Shown one piece after another: positions 41,336 to 50,096 of a DNA stretch of 64,000 nt; position 1 is the stretch's first letter, and each line of letters begins with the position of its first letter. The DNA comes from Blautia schinkii (GTDB lineage Bacteria; Bacillota; Clostridia; Lachnospirales; Lachnospiraceae): contig NZ_JAAWUO010000002.1 of NCBI RefSeq assembly GCF_013304825.1, positions 124,001-188,000 of the forward strand, in the 5' to 3' direction. The notes below the pieces were generated by a model. The model saw only the letters and a list, made by a program, of their open reading frames with translations. It did no database searches and was not told the DNA's origin. A program made the translations under genes and the position numbers.

Positions 41336-42205
41336 TTATAATGTAACTTTTCTTGAACATGCAACTGCAAGTGCGCCGTATCCGATATGGCAGGCAACAC
41401 TTAAGGAAAGGGGATCCATATGTATCTCCTGTCCCGGGAATACTTCCTGAAGCTCTCTCTTGAATTCTTCTGCCTCTTCCAGATTTCCGGTATAAGCAGC
41501 TTCCAGACACATCTCACCTTTTGCAGCATATTCCTGGAAACGAGTCTCCCAATCTTTCTTCATAGCCTTCAGCATGGCACGTTTCGCCTGCTTCTTGCCA
41601 CGGACTTTTGCATAAGCATCCAGCTTCTCTCCCTGGATCTGAAGCACCGGTTTCAGGTTGAGAACTGTTCCGATAGCTGCTGCCGCCGGTGTGATTCTTC
41701 CGCCCTTCTTCAGATATTTCAGTGTATCCAGTGTGATGTAAATACTGGAATCAAATTTCTGATCCGTAAGGATCTTCTTGATCTCTGCGGCACTTTTTCC
41801 TGCCTCGGCAAGCATCTTAGCATCCATTACAGACTGTCTCTGTGTTACGGAAATCCGCTGATTGTCCACTACCTGAACACGACCATTATAATCAATAGCA
41901 AGTCCCATTGCTGTAGAACAGGATGCGCTCAATCCGCTTGACATCGGGATATGAACGATTTCCTCATAATCTCTCAGAAGTTTGTCCCAGAGATCACAGA
42001 GATCGGCCGGGCTCGGCTGAGATGTGGAGATCGGCTCATCTTTCTTCAGCTTCTCATAGAACTCTTCCTGTGTGAGAGTTACGCCTTCAAGGTACATTTT
42101 TTCGTTAATATAAAATGGCATCGGAATTACATAAACGCCAAGCTCTTCTGCCTGTGCCTGTGTGATACCGCTGTTGCTGTCTGTTACAATGGCAATTTTG
42201 CCCAT
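41336..42205 (-). CDS. DegV-family fatty-acid-binding protein
   Basis: The 289-residue protein has KIAIVTDSNSGITQAQAEEL, PISTSQPSPAD and IPMSSGLSASCSTAMGLA, the three conserved DegV segments. DegV/FakB proteins hold a fatty acid and present it to the kinase FakA for phospholipid synthesis. No fakA lies nearby. The gene follows a long hairpin leader and precedes argS. Confidence 0.94.
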   Translation of the reverse strand: MGKIAIVTDSNSGITQAQAEELGVYVIPMPFYINEKMYLEGVTLTQEEFYEKLKKDEPISTSQPSPADLCDLWDKLLRDYEEIVHIPMSSGLSASCSTAMGLAIDYNGRVQVVDNQRISVTQRQSVMDAKMLAEAGKSAAEIKKILTDQKFDSSIYITLDTLKYLKKGGRITPAAAAIGTVLNLKPVLQIQGEKLDAYAKVRGKKQAKRAMLKAMKKDWETRFQEYAAKGEMCLEAAYTGNLEEAEEFKRELQEVFPGQEIHMDPLSLSVACHIGYGALAVACSRKVTL

Positions 42206-42234
42206 TCTTTCTCTCCTCCTGGTCTGTTATCTCA

Positions 42235-42285
42235 CAGTTCAAAGAATTAATGCATCAGCCCCTGATGGACTAATTCTTTGAACTG
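42235..42285 (-). promoter_or_regulatory. Long perfect inverted repeat in the degV leader
   Basis: CAGTTCAAAGAATTA (42235-42249) pairs perfectly with TAATTCTTTGAACTG (42271-42285); CATCAG/CTGATG extends it inside. It has no U tract on the degV strand, and it ends 30 bases before degV. It may be a regulatory leader or a small repeat element. Confidence 0.6.
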
Positions 42286-42367
42286 CTGTAGAAAGCCATG
42301 ATGTTAGTGTATCATATTTTTTTCTATACCACAATTGGAAATTTTCCATGAAGATTCCGCAAACAGA

Positions 42368-42392
42368 TTACTGTTCACTTCGTGAACAGTAA
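42368..42392. repeat. Short hairpin between ptsI terminator and degV leader
   Basis: TTACTGTTCAC and GTGAACAGTAA form an 11-bp stem with a three-base loop. No T run follows on either strand. It is independent of the ptsI terminator next to it. Confidence 0.5.
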
Positions 42393-42394
42393 CT

Positions 42395-42436
42395 AAAAAA
42401 ACAGCTGCCATACAAATATTTATGCACAGCAGCTGT
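42395..42436 (-). terminator. Terminator of ptsI
   Basis: On the minus strand ACAGCTGC and GCAGCTGT form an 8-bp stem around a 20-base loop, followed by TTTTTTT. Confidence 0.85.
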
Positions 42437-42481
42437 CACACTATTTATCAAAAATATCCTTATCTATTTATGATCTGTGTT

Positions 42482-44098
42482 TTATTTCATTTCTCTTACG
42501 ATCTTTCGAACCGGAAGAACAAATGTCGGAGATACGGACAACTCATCCAGTCCCATCTCTACAAATCTCTCAGTAAGTGTAGTATCTGCACCAAGCTCAC
42601 CGCAGATTCCGGCCCAGATACCTTCTTTGTGTGCATTGTCCACAACCATCTGGATCATACGGAGAACTGCCTCATGATGGGAATCATAGATATTATCCAG
42701 CTTTGCATTCTGACGGTCAATAGCCAGTGTATACTGGGTCAGATCATTGGTTCCGATACTAAAGAAATCAACCTCTTTTGCAAGAAGATCACTGATCATA
42801 ACAGCTGCCGGAGTCTCGATCATGATACCCTGCTCCACGTCATCACGGAACGGGATCCCCTGTTCCTTAAGCTCTGCTTTTACTTCTGCTACAATGGCCT
42901 TGATCTGCTTCACCTCTGTTACAGAGATGATCATCGGATACATGATAGAAATATTTCCGAACATGCTTGCGCGGAAAAGTGCTCTCAGCTGCGTCTTAAA
43001 TACTTCCGGACGGTCCAGACAGATACGGATCGCACGATATCCCATTGCAGGGTTCTCCTCATGCGCCATATTGAAATAATCGATCTGCTTGTCCGCTCCG
43101 ATATCCAGAGTACGAATGATAACTTTTTTGCCGGCCATATTCTGAGCTACAGTCTTGTAAACCTGGAACTGCTCTTCCTCTGTAGGATAGTCTTCTTTTT
43201 CCAGGTATACGAACTCACTTCGGAAAAGTCCGATGCCTTCCGCATCATTGGCAAGTACATTCGCAACATCACCTGTACTTCCGATGTTGGCATAAAGGTG
43301 GAGCTTACGACCGCTCTTGGTAACAGTTTCTTTACCTTTCAGCTCTTTGAGCATTGCACGCTGTGCAAGTTCATCGGCACGCATATCCTCATATTTTTTA
43401 AGGGTCTCTGCATCCGGCCCAACGATCAGATTTCCGCTCTTTCCGTCTACGACTGCCATCTTACCGTCCATGGACTCATCGTATTCAATATTGATCAGCG
43501 CCGGAATATTCATGGTTCTCGCAAGAATCGCAGTATGTGAGTTAGAAGAACCTTTTCTTGTGACAAAAGCAAGAACCTTGCTCTTATCCATCTGTACAGT
43601 CTCACTTGGTGCAAGATCCTCTGCAACTACGATCACCGGCTCGGATGCTTCAAGCTCTCCATCTCCATGGCCGGAAAGCACACGTACCAGACGGTCTGAG
43701 ATATCCTTTACATCAGCTGCTCTTGCTTTCATATAATCGTCGTCCATCTGTGCGAACATTGATGAGAAGTTATCACCAGTTGTTGCAACCGCATATTCTG
43801 CATTTACAGACTCTGTACGGATAATGTTGTGGATGGAATCCAGATAGTCATCATCATCCAGCATCATCTGATGAACCTCAAAGATTGCCGCTCCGGACTC
43901 TCCAACTTCCTGAAGAGCCTTGTCATAAAGCTTCTGAAGCTGTGCCACAGCCTGCTCTCTGGCGGCCTCCACACGCTTTACCTCTTCTTCCGGATCCTCC
44001 ACGTGAACACGTTTAACACTGGCGTCAACTTTCTGGAGGATTGAGATCTTACCGATCGCAATACCGGAAAATACAGATTTACCTTCCAAAACCTTCAT
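42482..44098 (-). CDS. ptsI: PTS enzyme I (phosphoenolpyruvate-protein phosphotransferase)
   Basis: The 538-residue protein has the phospho-His segment GSSNSHTAILARTMNIPA, and the PEP-binding barrel with GIGLFRSEFVYL, FSIGTNDLTQYTLAIDR and the active Cys in GICGELGAD. It transfers phosphate from PEP to HPr and on to sugar permeases. The C-terminus is about 30 residues shorter than that of E. coli but normal for Lachnospiraceae. No ptsH lies beside it. A TATAAT box at 44147-44142 (minus) precedes it. Confidence 0.97.
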   Translation of the reverse strand: MKVLEGKSVFSGIAIGKISILQKVDASVKRVHVEDPEEEVKRVEAAREQAVAQLQKLYDKALQEVGESGAAIFEVHQMMLDDDDYLDSIHNIIRTESVNAEYAVATTGDNFSSMFAQMDDDYMKARAADVKDISDRLVRVLSGHGDGELEASEPVIVVAEDLAPSETVQMDKSKVLAFVTRKGSSNSHTAILARTMNIPALINIEYDESMDGKMAVVDGKSGNLIVGPDAETLKKYEDMRADELAQRAMLKELKGKETVTKSGRKLHLYANIGSTGDVANVLANDAEGIGLFRSEFVYLEKEDYPTEEEQFQVYKTVAQNMAGKKVIIRTLDIGADKQIDYFNMAHEENPAMGYRAIRICLDRPEVFKTQLRALFRASMFGNISIMYPMIISVTEVKQIKAIVAEVKAELKEQGIPFRDDVEQGIMIETPAAVMISDLLAKEVDFFSIGTNDLTQYTLAIDRQNAKLDNIYDSHHEAVLRMIQMVVDNAHKEGIWAGICGELGADTTLTERFVEMGLDELSVSPTFVLPVRKIVREMK

Positions 44099-44211
44099 GA
44101 AATTATCTCCTTCTGTTATAATATTTGCCCACTTGATATATATTATAGCATATAACCTGAAGATTCTGCCATGATTTTTTGCAATCCTGAAAAAACCTGT
44201 AAAACTTCTAT

Positions 44212-44349
44212 TTATGCTATCTTTTTATACCAGATATACAGCAAAAGTGACAAAATAGCTGCCGTGGTACCGCGAAAACCATAAATACTCTGCTCTGTCT
44301 GCATCTCAGTTTTGGCATCCGCAACATTGATTTGATTTTTATTACTCAC
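44212..44349 (-). CDS. Possible small single-helix membrane protein, 45 aa
   Basis: A short frame starts at GTG 44349, inside the last codons of the MacB-like permease, or at ATG 44304, and ends at TAA 44212. It encodes a soluble stretch, then FRGTTAAILSLLLYIWYKK, a single membrane helix with a basic end. It may be a coupled accessory of the transporter. No family recognised; could be chance. Confidence 0.3.
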   Translation of the reverse strand: MSNKNQINVADAKTEMQTEQSIYGFRGTTAAILSLLLYIWYKKIA

Positions 44350-45604
44350 TGCGAAGGGCATCAATCGGATTAAGATTAGCTGCCTTTACAGATGGGAGAA
44401 GTCCGAAGATCAGTCCGATCAGCATGGAAAATACCACAGAACCGATAATAGCCGGTACACTGATAGCCGTTGGTGCCCCTGAGACCTGAGCCACCACCCT
44501 GGATAGTATGATTCCGAGAACAACTCCTATAATTCCTCCAATACTGGTCAGTACTGAAGCCTCAGTCAGAAATTGCCCCAGGATAATATTCTTTCTTGCT
44601 CCGATAGCCTTTTTCAGACCGATCTCACTGGTACGTTCTGTGACAGATACCAGCATGATATTCATAACACCGATACCACCTACAAGAAGAGAGATACTTG
44701 CGATCCAGATCAGCTGCTGATTGGTACTCTCACTGAGCTTCTGCAGGTTCTTGACCTTCTCCATGATATCCTCTGCCTTGTATTTGAAATTCGTCTTATT
44801 CTGTTCATTCTGGATTCCTGTATTCAGCACATCCTCTGCTGCTTTGCCCACGGCACTCATATTATCTGTGCTGTCTGCACGGACGATCACATTCTGAGGC
44901 TGATCAAACTTAAATGCGATCGGCCAGGTAGCATCCGGAATCATCACGCTTCCCATGATCGTCTGGGAATATTCCTCATACTCGGAAAGTGTGTTGATCT
45001 TAGGCATACTGTCCTCACTCTGGGTAATCACTCCTACAATAACATATGGCTCTGAACCAACCTCGATGGTTTTTCCTACAGGATTCTCACTTCCGAAAAT
45101 ATTCTGTGCGGCATTGGAATCTACAAGAGCAACTTTGCGGTAGCTGTCATAATCCTTCTGCACAAACCCCCTTCCGGACTGAACCATATAACTCATGGTT
45201 TTAAGATAATTCCGGTCAATTCCGTATACCGTTCCTCCCTGAAAGCTTGTGTTCATATAATAAACGCTTGCAGACTGGCTGCTGTAATAAAATGTAGAGC
45301 TGATCACATGATCCAGATCTCCGATAGCTGCTTTCTGGGAATTGGAAATTACCGGGGGCGTAGAACTGTTTCCGTAGGACCCGTAATCCATATCATAGGT
45401 GCTGTCTCCATCATAAAGAAGAACCTGTACCGTATTATTTCCGGAACCTATCAGATCTTCTTTAATCTGTTCACTGGTTCCTTTAATCGTAGACACAATT
45501 GCAATAATTGATGCAATACCAATAATAATACCAAGCATGGTCAGAAAGGATCTCATCTTATGTGACCATATTCCCTGAAAAGCCAGGCGTATATTTTCAA
45601 ACAT
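44342..45604 (-). CDS. MacB-like ABC transporter permease
   Basis: The 420-residue protein has the N-terminal helix and SHKMRSFLTMLGIIIGIASI, a periplasmic-type MacB core domain (about residues 45-280) and three C-terminal helices with ERTSEIGLKKAIGARKNIIL, the FtsX coupling region, and LGIILSRVV. This is the classic MacB topology. With the ATPase and two adaptors it forms a mechanotransmission-type exporter for peptides or antibiotics. It ends the operon, 17 bases after adaptor B. Confidence 0.94.
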   Translation of the reverse strand: MFENIRLAFQGIWSHKMRSFLTMLGIIIGIASIIAIVSTIKGTSEQIKEDLIGSGNNTVQVLLYDGDSTYDMDYGSYGNSSTPPVISNSQKAAIGDLDHVISSTFYYSSQSASVYYMNTSFQGGTVYGIDRNYLKTMSYMVQSGRGFVQKDYDSYRKVALVDSNAAQNIFGSENPVGKTIEVGSEPYVIVGVITQSEDSMPKINTLSEYEEYSQTIMGSVMIPDATWPIAFKFDQPQNVIVRADSTDNMSAVGKAAEDVLNTGIQNEQNKTNFKYKAEDIMEKVKNLQKLSESTNQQLIWIASISLLVGGIGVMNIMLVSVTERTSEIGLKKAIGARKNIILGQFLTEASVLTSIGGIIGVVLGIILSRVVAQVSGAPTAISVPAIIGSVVFSMLIGLIFGLLPSVKAANLNPIDALRSE

Positions 45605-45621
45605 GAAATTTCTCCTTCCTG

Positions 45622-47754
45622 TTATTCGTTGTACATATCATCCAGCGATACTTCTTTTGTCCGGACACCTTCCTGTACAGTATCCCCGTAAGGAAATGCC
45701 AGAAGATCATCCGATTTCAGACCAGATGTTACAACTGCATAGTAGCCACTGTTTACAATACTTCCAACCGTAACCTGCTGTTTCTTTAAAGTTCCGTTAT
45801 TATCTTTATAAACATAGCTGTTTCCATGTTCTGTCCGGATAAAAACTTTCATCACAACAAGGCTTCCTTTTGCAAGTTTATTAGACTGCAGAGTTATAGT
45901 CACATAATCCTGATCTGTAAACTGCAGGGACTGATCTGTGATCTCCGCATTAAATGTATAGTAAGATACATTAGGATTGGAATCTCCTCCATAATAAAAA
46001 TTGTTGGAGGAATCCACCGGATAATCCGATACATTCAAAACCCTGGCCTCAAAGCTTCCGGAATTATAACTGGTGCACTGAAGAAGTGCACCCTCCTGCA
46101 TCTGATCCCTCATCAGCTCGCTGACTGTGCCGGTCACATAGAATCCATCCTTACTCTTTACTTTAAGAAAAGCATCTCCATTGTAAGAACCGGTTGCCTC
46201 ATCGCCAATATATGCAACTGTTCCATCCAGCTTACTTGTCACAAGTTTGTTCTTTACCTTATTTTCAAGTTTGGTGATATTCAGATTATTTTCTTCAATA
46301 TCAAGCTTCAGACTTGATATCTTATTCTTCTGAATCTTGATGGCATCCTCTCTTGACATGGCACTACCATCTGTACTGTCATCTCCGTCTCCTCCATCAC
46401 CCGGAATATCATCATCACCGGAATTCTTATCATACTTTGATGCTCCATCCAATGTAAATTCTGTCTCTGCATACATATAAACAGGTTTTTCCAGAAGGCT
46501 TCCATCAATAAGATAATATCCTGTACAGGATACTTTCCTGTCATTAAAATCTGCAATGGTGTCATTCTCATGGAATTCCAGCTGGAACCAGCTTCCGCCT
46601 TCCTGTACTACCTTTGTTCCATCTTCACTGTAGCCGGCCATACGGTTAAAGAAAGATCCCATAACTGTAACTTTGCCTTTGGCACTGCTTACCAGAAAAA
46701 CATATGGATCTTCCTCTGTACCTGTTCCTGTAAAAGGCTCTGATTTATAATCCAGTTTCTGGTAAAACTGCGGTTCTCCATCTGTAATTCCAGGAATCTC
46801 AGGTTCTGTGAAATCCGGATTCGGAAGCTCATTTGGTTCTAAGGTAGGTGTCGGTGTAGGCGATACTGTCGGCGTATCATCCGTTCCGGAATTCCAGTCT
46901 GCGCCTCCATCTGTAAAATCGCCGGCTGAAGGATCCTGGAAAGAAGGTCCGGCAGTGGCATCATCAGAAGCATCTGTAACATTGCCTGAATTCTGACTGC
47001 TTTCACTTTCTGAAGCTCCGGAGGATATGTCCTGTGAAATGTCTTCTGCATCCTGAGATGAATCTTCCCCGGACGAATCTTCTGTAAATTCTGAAGTTGC
47101 TTTTGCCTGTGATGTTTCCGCTGCCTGCACAGCTGTATCAGATGGTTCTGTAAATACACTGAGAAGCAAAGGCTGTGCTGCAGAAGCCAGATAATTTCCG
47201 TCTGCCGCCGATGGGACTGATCCGGTTATGGACTGCATAGAATCATCTGCGCTTCCATCAGAACCTTGATTTGAAGTACTCATTTCACTATCGCCACCTG
47301 TGTTTCCACTTACAGAATCCGGTCCCGTATCATCTGTACTGTCTGTGTTATCCTCGATAGGGCCTCCGTTCTGAAGACTTACGAGCCGTTTCTGTGCTCT
47401 GGCAAGATCCTGCTCCTGTTTCTGCAGTTTCAGTTTCGCAATATTCAGTTCCATCTCCACAAGTGTCATATCAAAGGAGATCAGGTTATCACCTTTTTTT
47501 ACATCGTCCCCCTGTGAAACATAGATCTTATCAATGATCATATCCTTATCCATGTTTATATTCTGGGTAACATTGGTAGTAATGGTTCCGTCCAAAGTTG
47601 TTTCAGAATACCAGTCTGTCTGAAGATTGCTGACACTTGTTACCGGTACTTCTGTTACCTTGGATTCTTTTACATGTCTCAAGCCTGTGTAGATTCCTCC
47701 CGAAGCAAGTGCCACGATCAGCACACCTACAATGACTCTCTTCACAATTTTCAT
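45622..47754 (-). CDS. HlyD/MacA-like adaptor with long disordered insertion (adaptor B)
   Basis: About 710 residues from ATG 47754, set by AGAGGTGATAAC. After an N-terminal anchor helix it has a short lipoyl-like half (MIIDKIYVSQGDDVKKGDN), a coiled-coil (MELNIAKLKLQKQEQDLARA), and then about 200 residues rich in Ser, Asp, Gly and Thr. A small beta region precedes the second lipoyl half and the beta-barrel. The insert makes it almost twice the usual size. It follows the ATPase by 4 bases and pairs with the MacB-like permease. Confidence 0.88.
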   Translation of the reverse strand: MKIVKRVIVGVLIVALASGGIYTGLRHVKESKVTEVPVTSVSNLQTDWYSETTLDGTITTNVTQNINMDKDMIIDKIYVSQGDDVKKGDNLISFDMTLVEMELNIAKLKLQKQEQDLARAQKRLVSLQNGGPIEDNTDSTDDTGPDSVSGNTGGDSEMSTSNQGSDGSADDSMQSITGSVPSAADGNYLASAAQPLLLSVFTEPSDTAVQAAETSQAKATSEFTEDSSGEDSSQDAEDISQDISSGASESESSQNSGNVTDASDDATAGPSFQDPSAGDFTDGGADWNSGTDDTPTVSPTPTPTLEPNELPNPDFTEPEIPGITDGEPQFYQKLDYKSEPFTGTGTEEDPYVFLVSSAKGKVTVMGSFFNRMAGYSEDGTKVVQEGGSWFQLEFHENDTIADFNDRKVSCTGYYLIDGSLLEKPVYMYAETEFTLDGASKYDKNSGDDDIPGDGGDGDDSTDGSAMSREDAIKIQKNKISSLKLDIEENNLNITKLENKVKNKLVTSKLDGTVAYIGDEATGSYNGDAFLKVKSKDGFYVTGTVSELMRDQMQEGALLQCTSYNSGSFEARVLNVSDYPVDSSNNFYYGGDSNPNVSYYTFNAEITDQSLQFTDQDYVTITLQSNKLAKGSLVVMKVFIRTEHGNSYVYKDNNGTLKKQQVTVGSIVNSGYYAVVTSGLKSDDLLAFPYGDTVQEGVRTKEVSLDDMYNE

Positions 47755-47758
47755 GTTA

Positions 47759-48430
47759 TCACCTCTTTTCCTGCAGCTCACCGTCACGGATGGTAACAAC
47801 TCTCTTGGCATGTGCTGCGATCTCAGGGTCATGGGTGATCATTAATACAGAAACTCCCTCATCATTCAGTTTCTGAAAAAGTTCCATAACCTGTGCTCCG
47901 GACTTCGTATCCAGTGCACCGGTAGGCTCATCGGCCAGCAGCAGCTTCGGATTGTTCACAATAGCTCTTGCAATGGCAACCCTCTGCATCTGTCCTCCTG
48001 ATAACTGGTTCGGCTTGAAATTCACTCGTTCTGCAAGTCCAACTCGTTCCAGTGCCTTCAATGCACGTTCCCTGCGTTCTTTTTTGGGAACTTTCGCGTA
48101 ATTCAGAGGCAGTTCCACATTGGTAAGTGCACTCTGCCTTGGAAGAAGATGAAAACTCTGAAACACAAAACCGATCGTCTTAAGGCGGAGATCTGACATC
48201 TCATTCTCAGAACATTTGGCAATATCTTCCCCATTCAGAAGGAAAGTACCTTTGGTCGGCTTATCCAAACATCCGATAATATTCATCAGTGTGGTCTTTC
48301 CGGAACCGGACGGTCCCATGATCGCCACATATTCCCCTTCTTCCATGGAAAAATTCACATCCTTCAGTACAGGAACTGTCATTTTTCCCTGCTGGTAATC
48401 TTTATATATTCCTTTTAAGTCTAAAATCAT
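47759..48430 (-). CDS. MacB-type ABC transporter ATPase
   Basis: The 223-residue ATPase has Walker A GPSGSGKTT, the Q-loop FVFQSFHLLPR, the signature NQLSGGQMQRVAIARAI, Walker B LLLADEPTGALD and ITHDPEIA. It is of the LolD/MacB type. It overlaps the upstream adaptor gene by 4 bases (ATGA). Confidence 0.97.
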   Translation of the reverse strand: MILDLKGIYKDYQQGKMTVPVLKDVNFSMEEGEYVAIMGPSGSGKTTLMNIIGCLDKPTKGTFLLNGEDIAKCSENEMSDLRLKTIGFVFQSFHLLPRQSALTNVELPLNYAKVPKKERRERALKALERVGLAERVNFKPNQLSGGQMQRVAIARAIVNNPKLLLADEPTGALDTKSGAQVMELFQKLNDEGVSVLMITHDPEIAAHAKRVVTIRDGELQEKR

Positions 48431-49878
48431 TCTGTCGGTGCTCCTTCCATCGGAACAAGATCATCTTCAGAAGAAATTTCGCCGGTCATATCTTCCATAT
48501 CGCTGTCGGACATTCCTTCTTCGATCATCTCCGGCTCTGCTCCATCACTTTCCATATCTCCATAATCTGCCTCAGAACCGTCTTCGTAATCTGCATCATC
48601 TCCGGTATCATACATAGCTGCAGTAGTCTGATCTGTAGTACCCTCTATCACAGACATTCCTTCTTTCAGAGTTTCTGTCGGGAATGCAATTTTGTCTTTC
48701 TCTGTAAGACCATCTGCAATTTCATATTCTGCAAGATTCTCATCGTACTGTCCCAGTACAACACTCCTCTTCTCCAGTTTATTATTATCTCCTGCAACCC
48801 ACACATACGGACTGTCTGTATCTGCATCAACAATAAAATAATCATTCAGCCAGATACCGATCTTTTCCTCATCCTGGCCTTCATCTGCTTCGATATAAAC
48901 ATGCTGTCCAAGCATTAGTCCGTCAGAAGAATCCAGATTCACATAAAAAGGATATGTACTGGATGAAGTCTGGTCATCACCGGAACTGGAATAGCCAGAC
49001 ATCGCTGCATCGGTACTGTTATTTGTGCTTGAATTATCCATATCAACTGCTCCCATGGTTCCTTTCCATGTTTTGGAAGAATCTACCCTGGAACGGATGA
49101 TCACAGGTGTTCCTTCAATAATGGAATCTCTGTTTATCTCATTTACTGTTCCCTTTACACGATAAGCACCTGTACTCAGGATCGTGATAAAAGCATTGCC
49201 GGAACTGTCCCCGGAACCGGAATCAGAAGAAGCATCTCCCTCTGTAAGGGTGTCATTCACTCCATCTGAATCGTCTCCTCCCATCTTGGATGTATCAATC
49301 TTCTGGATCACGCCATCGATCTCACTGCGGACCTCTGTGTTCTGAGTTGCCTGGGAAAGCTTCTCGATCTCGGCCTGTTTACTCTTCTGATCGTACTCAT
49401 TCTTTTTGAGATTCATTTTCTGTGTTTCGATCTCTATTGTATAGGAAAGCTGGTTATCTGCTGTGGCTTTCTTTTTCTCGGCTTCCAGGGTCGTGATCTG
49501 GTCAGAAATACTCAAAGACTCATTCTTCAGACGATCCAGTGCCAGCTGTGCCTCCTGAAGACTTTGCTGGATGCTGCCAAGATCATACTGAAAAAGAAGC
49601 TGTCCTTTCTTCACTTCCTCACCTGTTTTTACCTGTACTTCTTTTACCTTTCGGCCGCTCTCGATCTTTACCTGTACAGTCTCCTGTGGTTCTACTACAC
49701 CGGCATATCGGTTCTCAACACCGGAATCTGCTTCTGAAAGCTTGCTTATTTTTGTTACATATACGGTATCACTGCCACTTGCAGATCCCGTATGATGAGT
49801 ATAATAATACCAGCCTCCGGCTCCAATGCCAGCTGCCAGTATGAGAATCCCAAGGGCTGTTAAAATGCGTTTTTTCAT
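48427..49878 (-). CDS. HlyD/MacA-like efflux adaptor (adaptor A)
   Basis: The 483-residue protein has a single N-terminal membrane helix, the lipoyl half KEVQVKTGEEVKKGQLLFQ, a coiled-coil of about 80 residues (LQEAQLALDRLKNESLSISD), the returning lipoyl half (SEIDGVIQKIDTSKMGGDD) and a beta-barrel. An acidic tail of 60 residues ends it. It is first in the operon; GAGGACAGAT precedes ATG 49878. The region before it contains a TCAGCA/TGCTGA repeat. Confidence 0.92.
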   Translation of the reverse strand: MKKRILTALGILILAAGIGAGGWYYYTHHTGSASGSDTVYVTKISKLSEADSGVENRYAGVVEPQETVQVKIESGRKVKEVQVKTGEEVKKGQLLFQYDLGSIQQSLQEAQLALDRLKNESLSISDQITTLEAEKKKATADNQLSYTIEIETQKMNLKKNEYDQKSKQAEIEKLSQATQNTEVRSEIDGVIQKIDTSKMGGDDSDGVNDTLTEGDASSDSGSGDSSGNAFITILSTGAYRVKGTVNEINRDSIIEGTPVIIRSRVDSSKTWKGTMGAVDMDNSSTNNSTDAAMSGYSSSGDDQTSSSTYPFYVNLDSSDGLMLGQHVYIEADEGQDEEKIGIWLNDYFIVDADTDSPYVWVAGDNNKLEKRSVVLGQYDENLAEYEIADGLTEKDKIAFPTETLKEGMSVIEGTTDQTTAAMYDTGDDADYEDGSEADYGDMESDGAEPEMIEEGMSDSDMEDMTGEISSEDDLVPMEGAPTE

Positions 49879-50096
49879 ATCTGTCCTCTTTTCTCAGCAC
49901 AATGCTGAAACTACAAGTTGCTTAAAACATCATATCAGATTAAGGCCAAAAAGAAAAGTCTTTGCAAAAAACGATGCAGATTTCACAATTTTTTCACTTT
50001 TTTTTCATAAAAATCGTATATTTTTAATGGATTTTTGACTTTTTATGCGATATCTGATAAAATAGGATGTAAATTTTTTTGAAAGGAACGAACGAT

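Noticed and set aside
42422-43540. 372-codon open frame antisense to ptsI
   Set aside because: The real gene on the other strand has every enzyme I motif; the antisense frame has no start signal and no recognisable domain.
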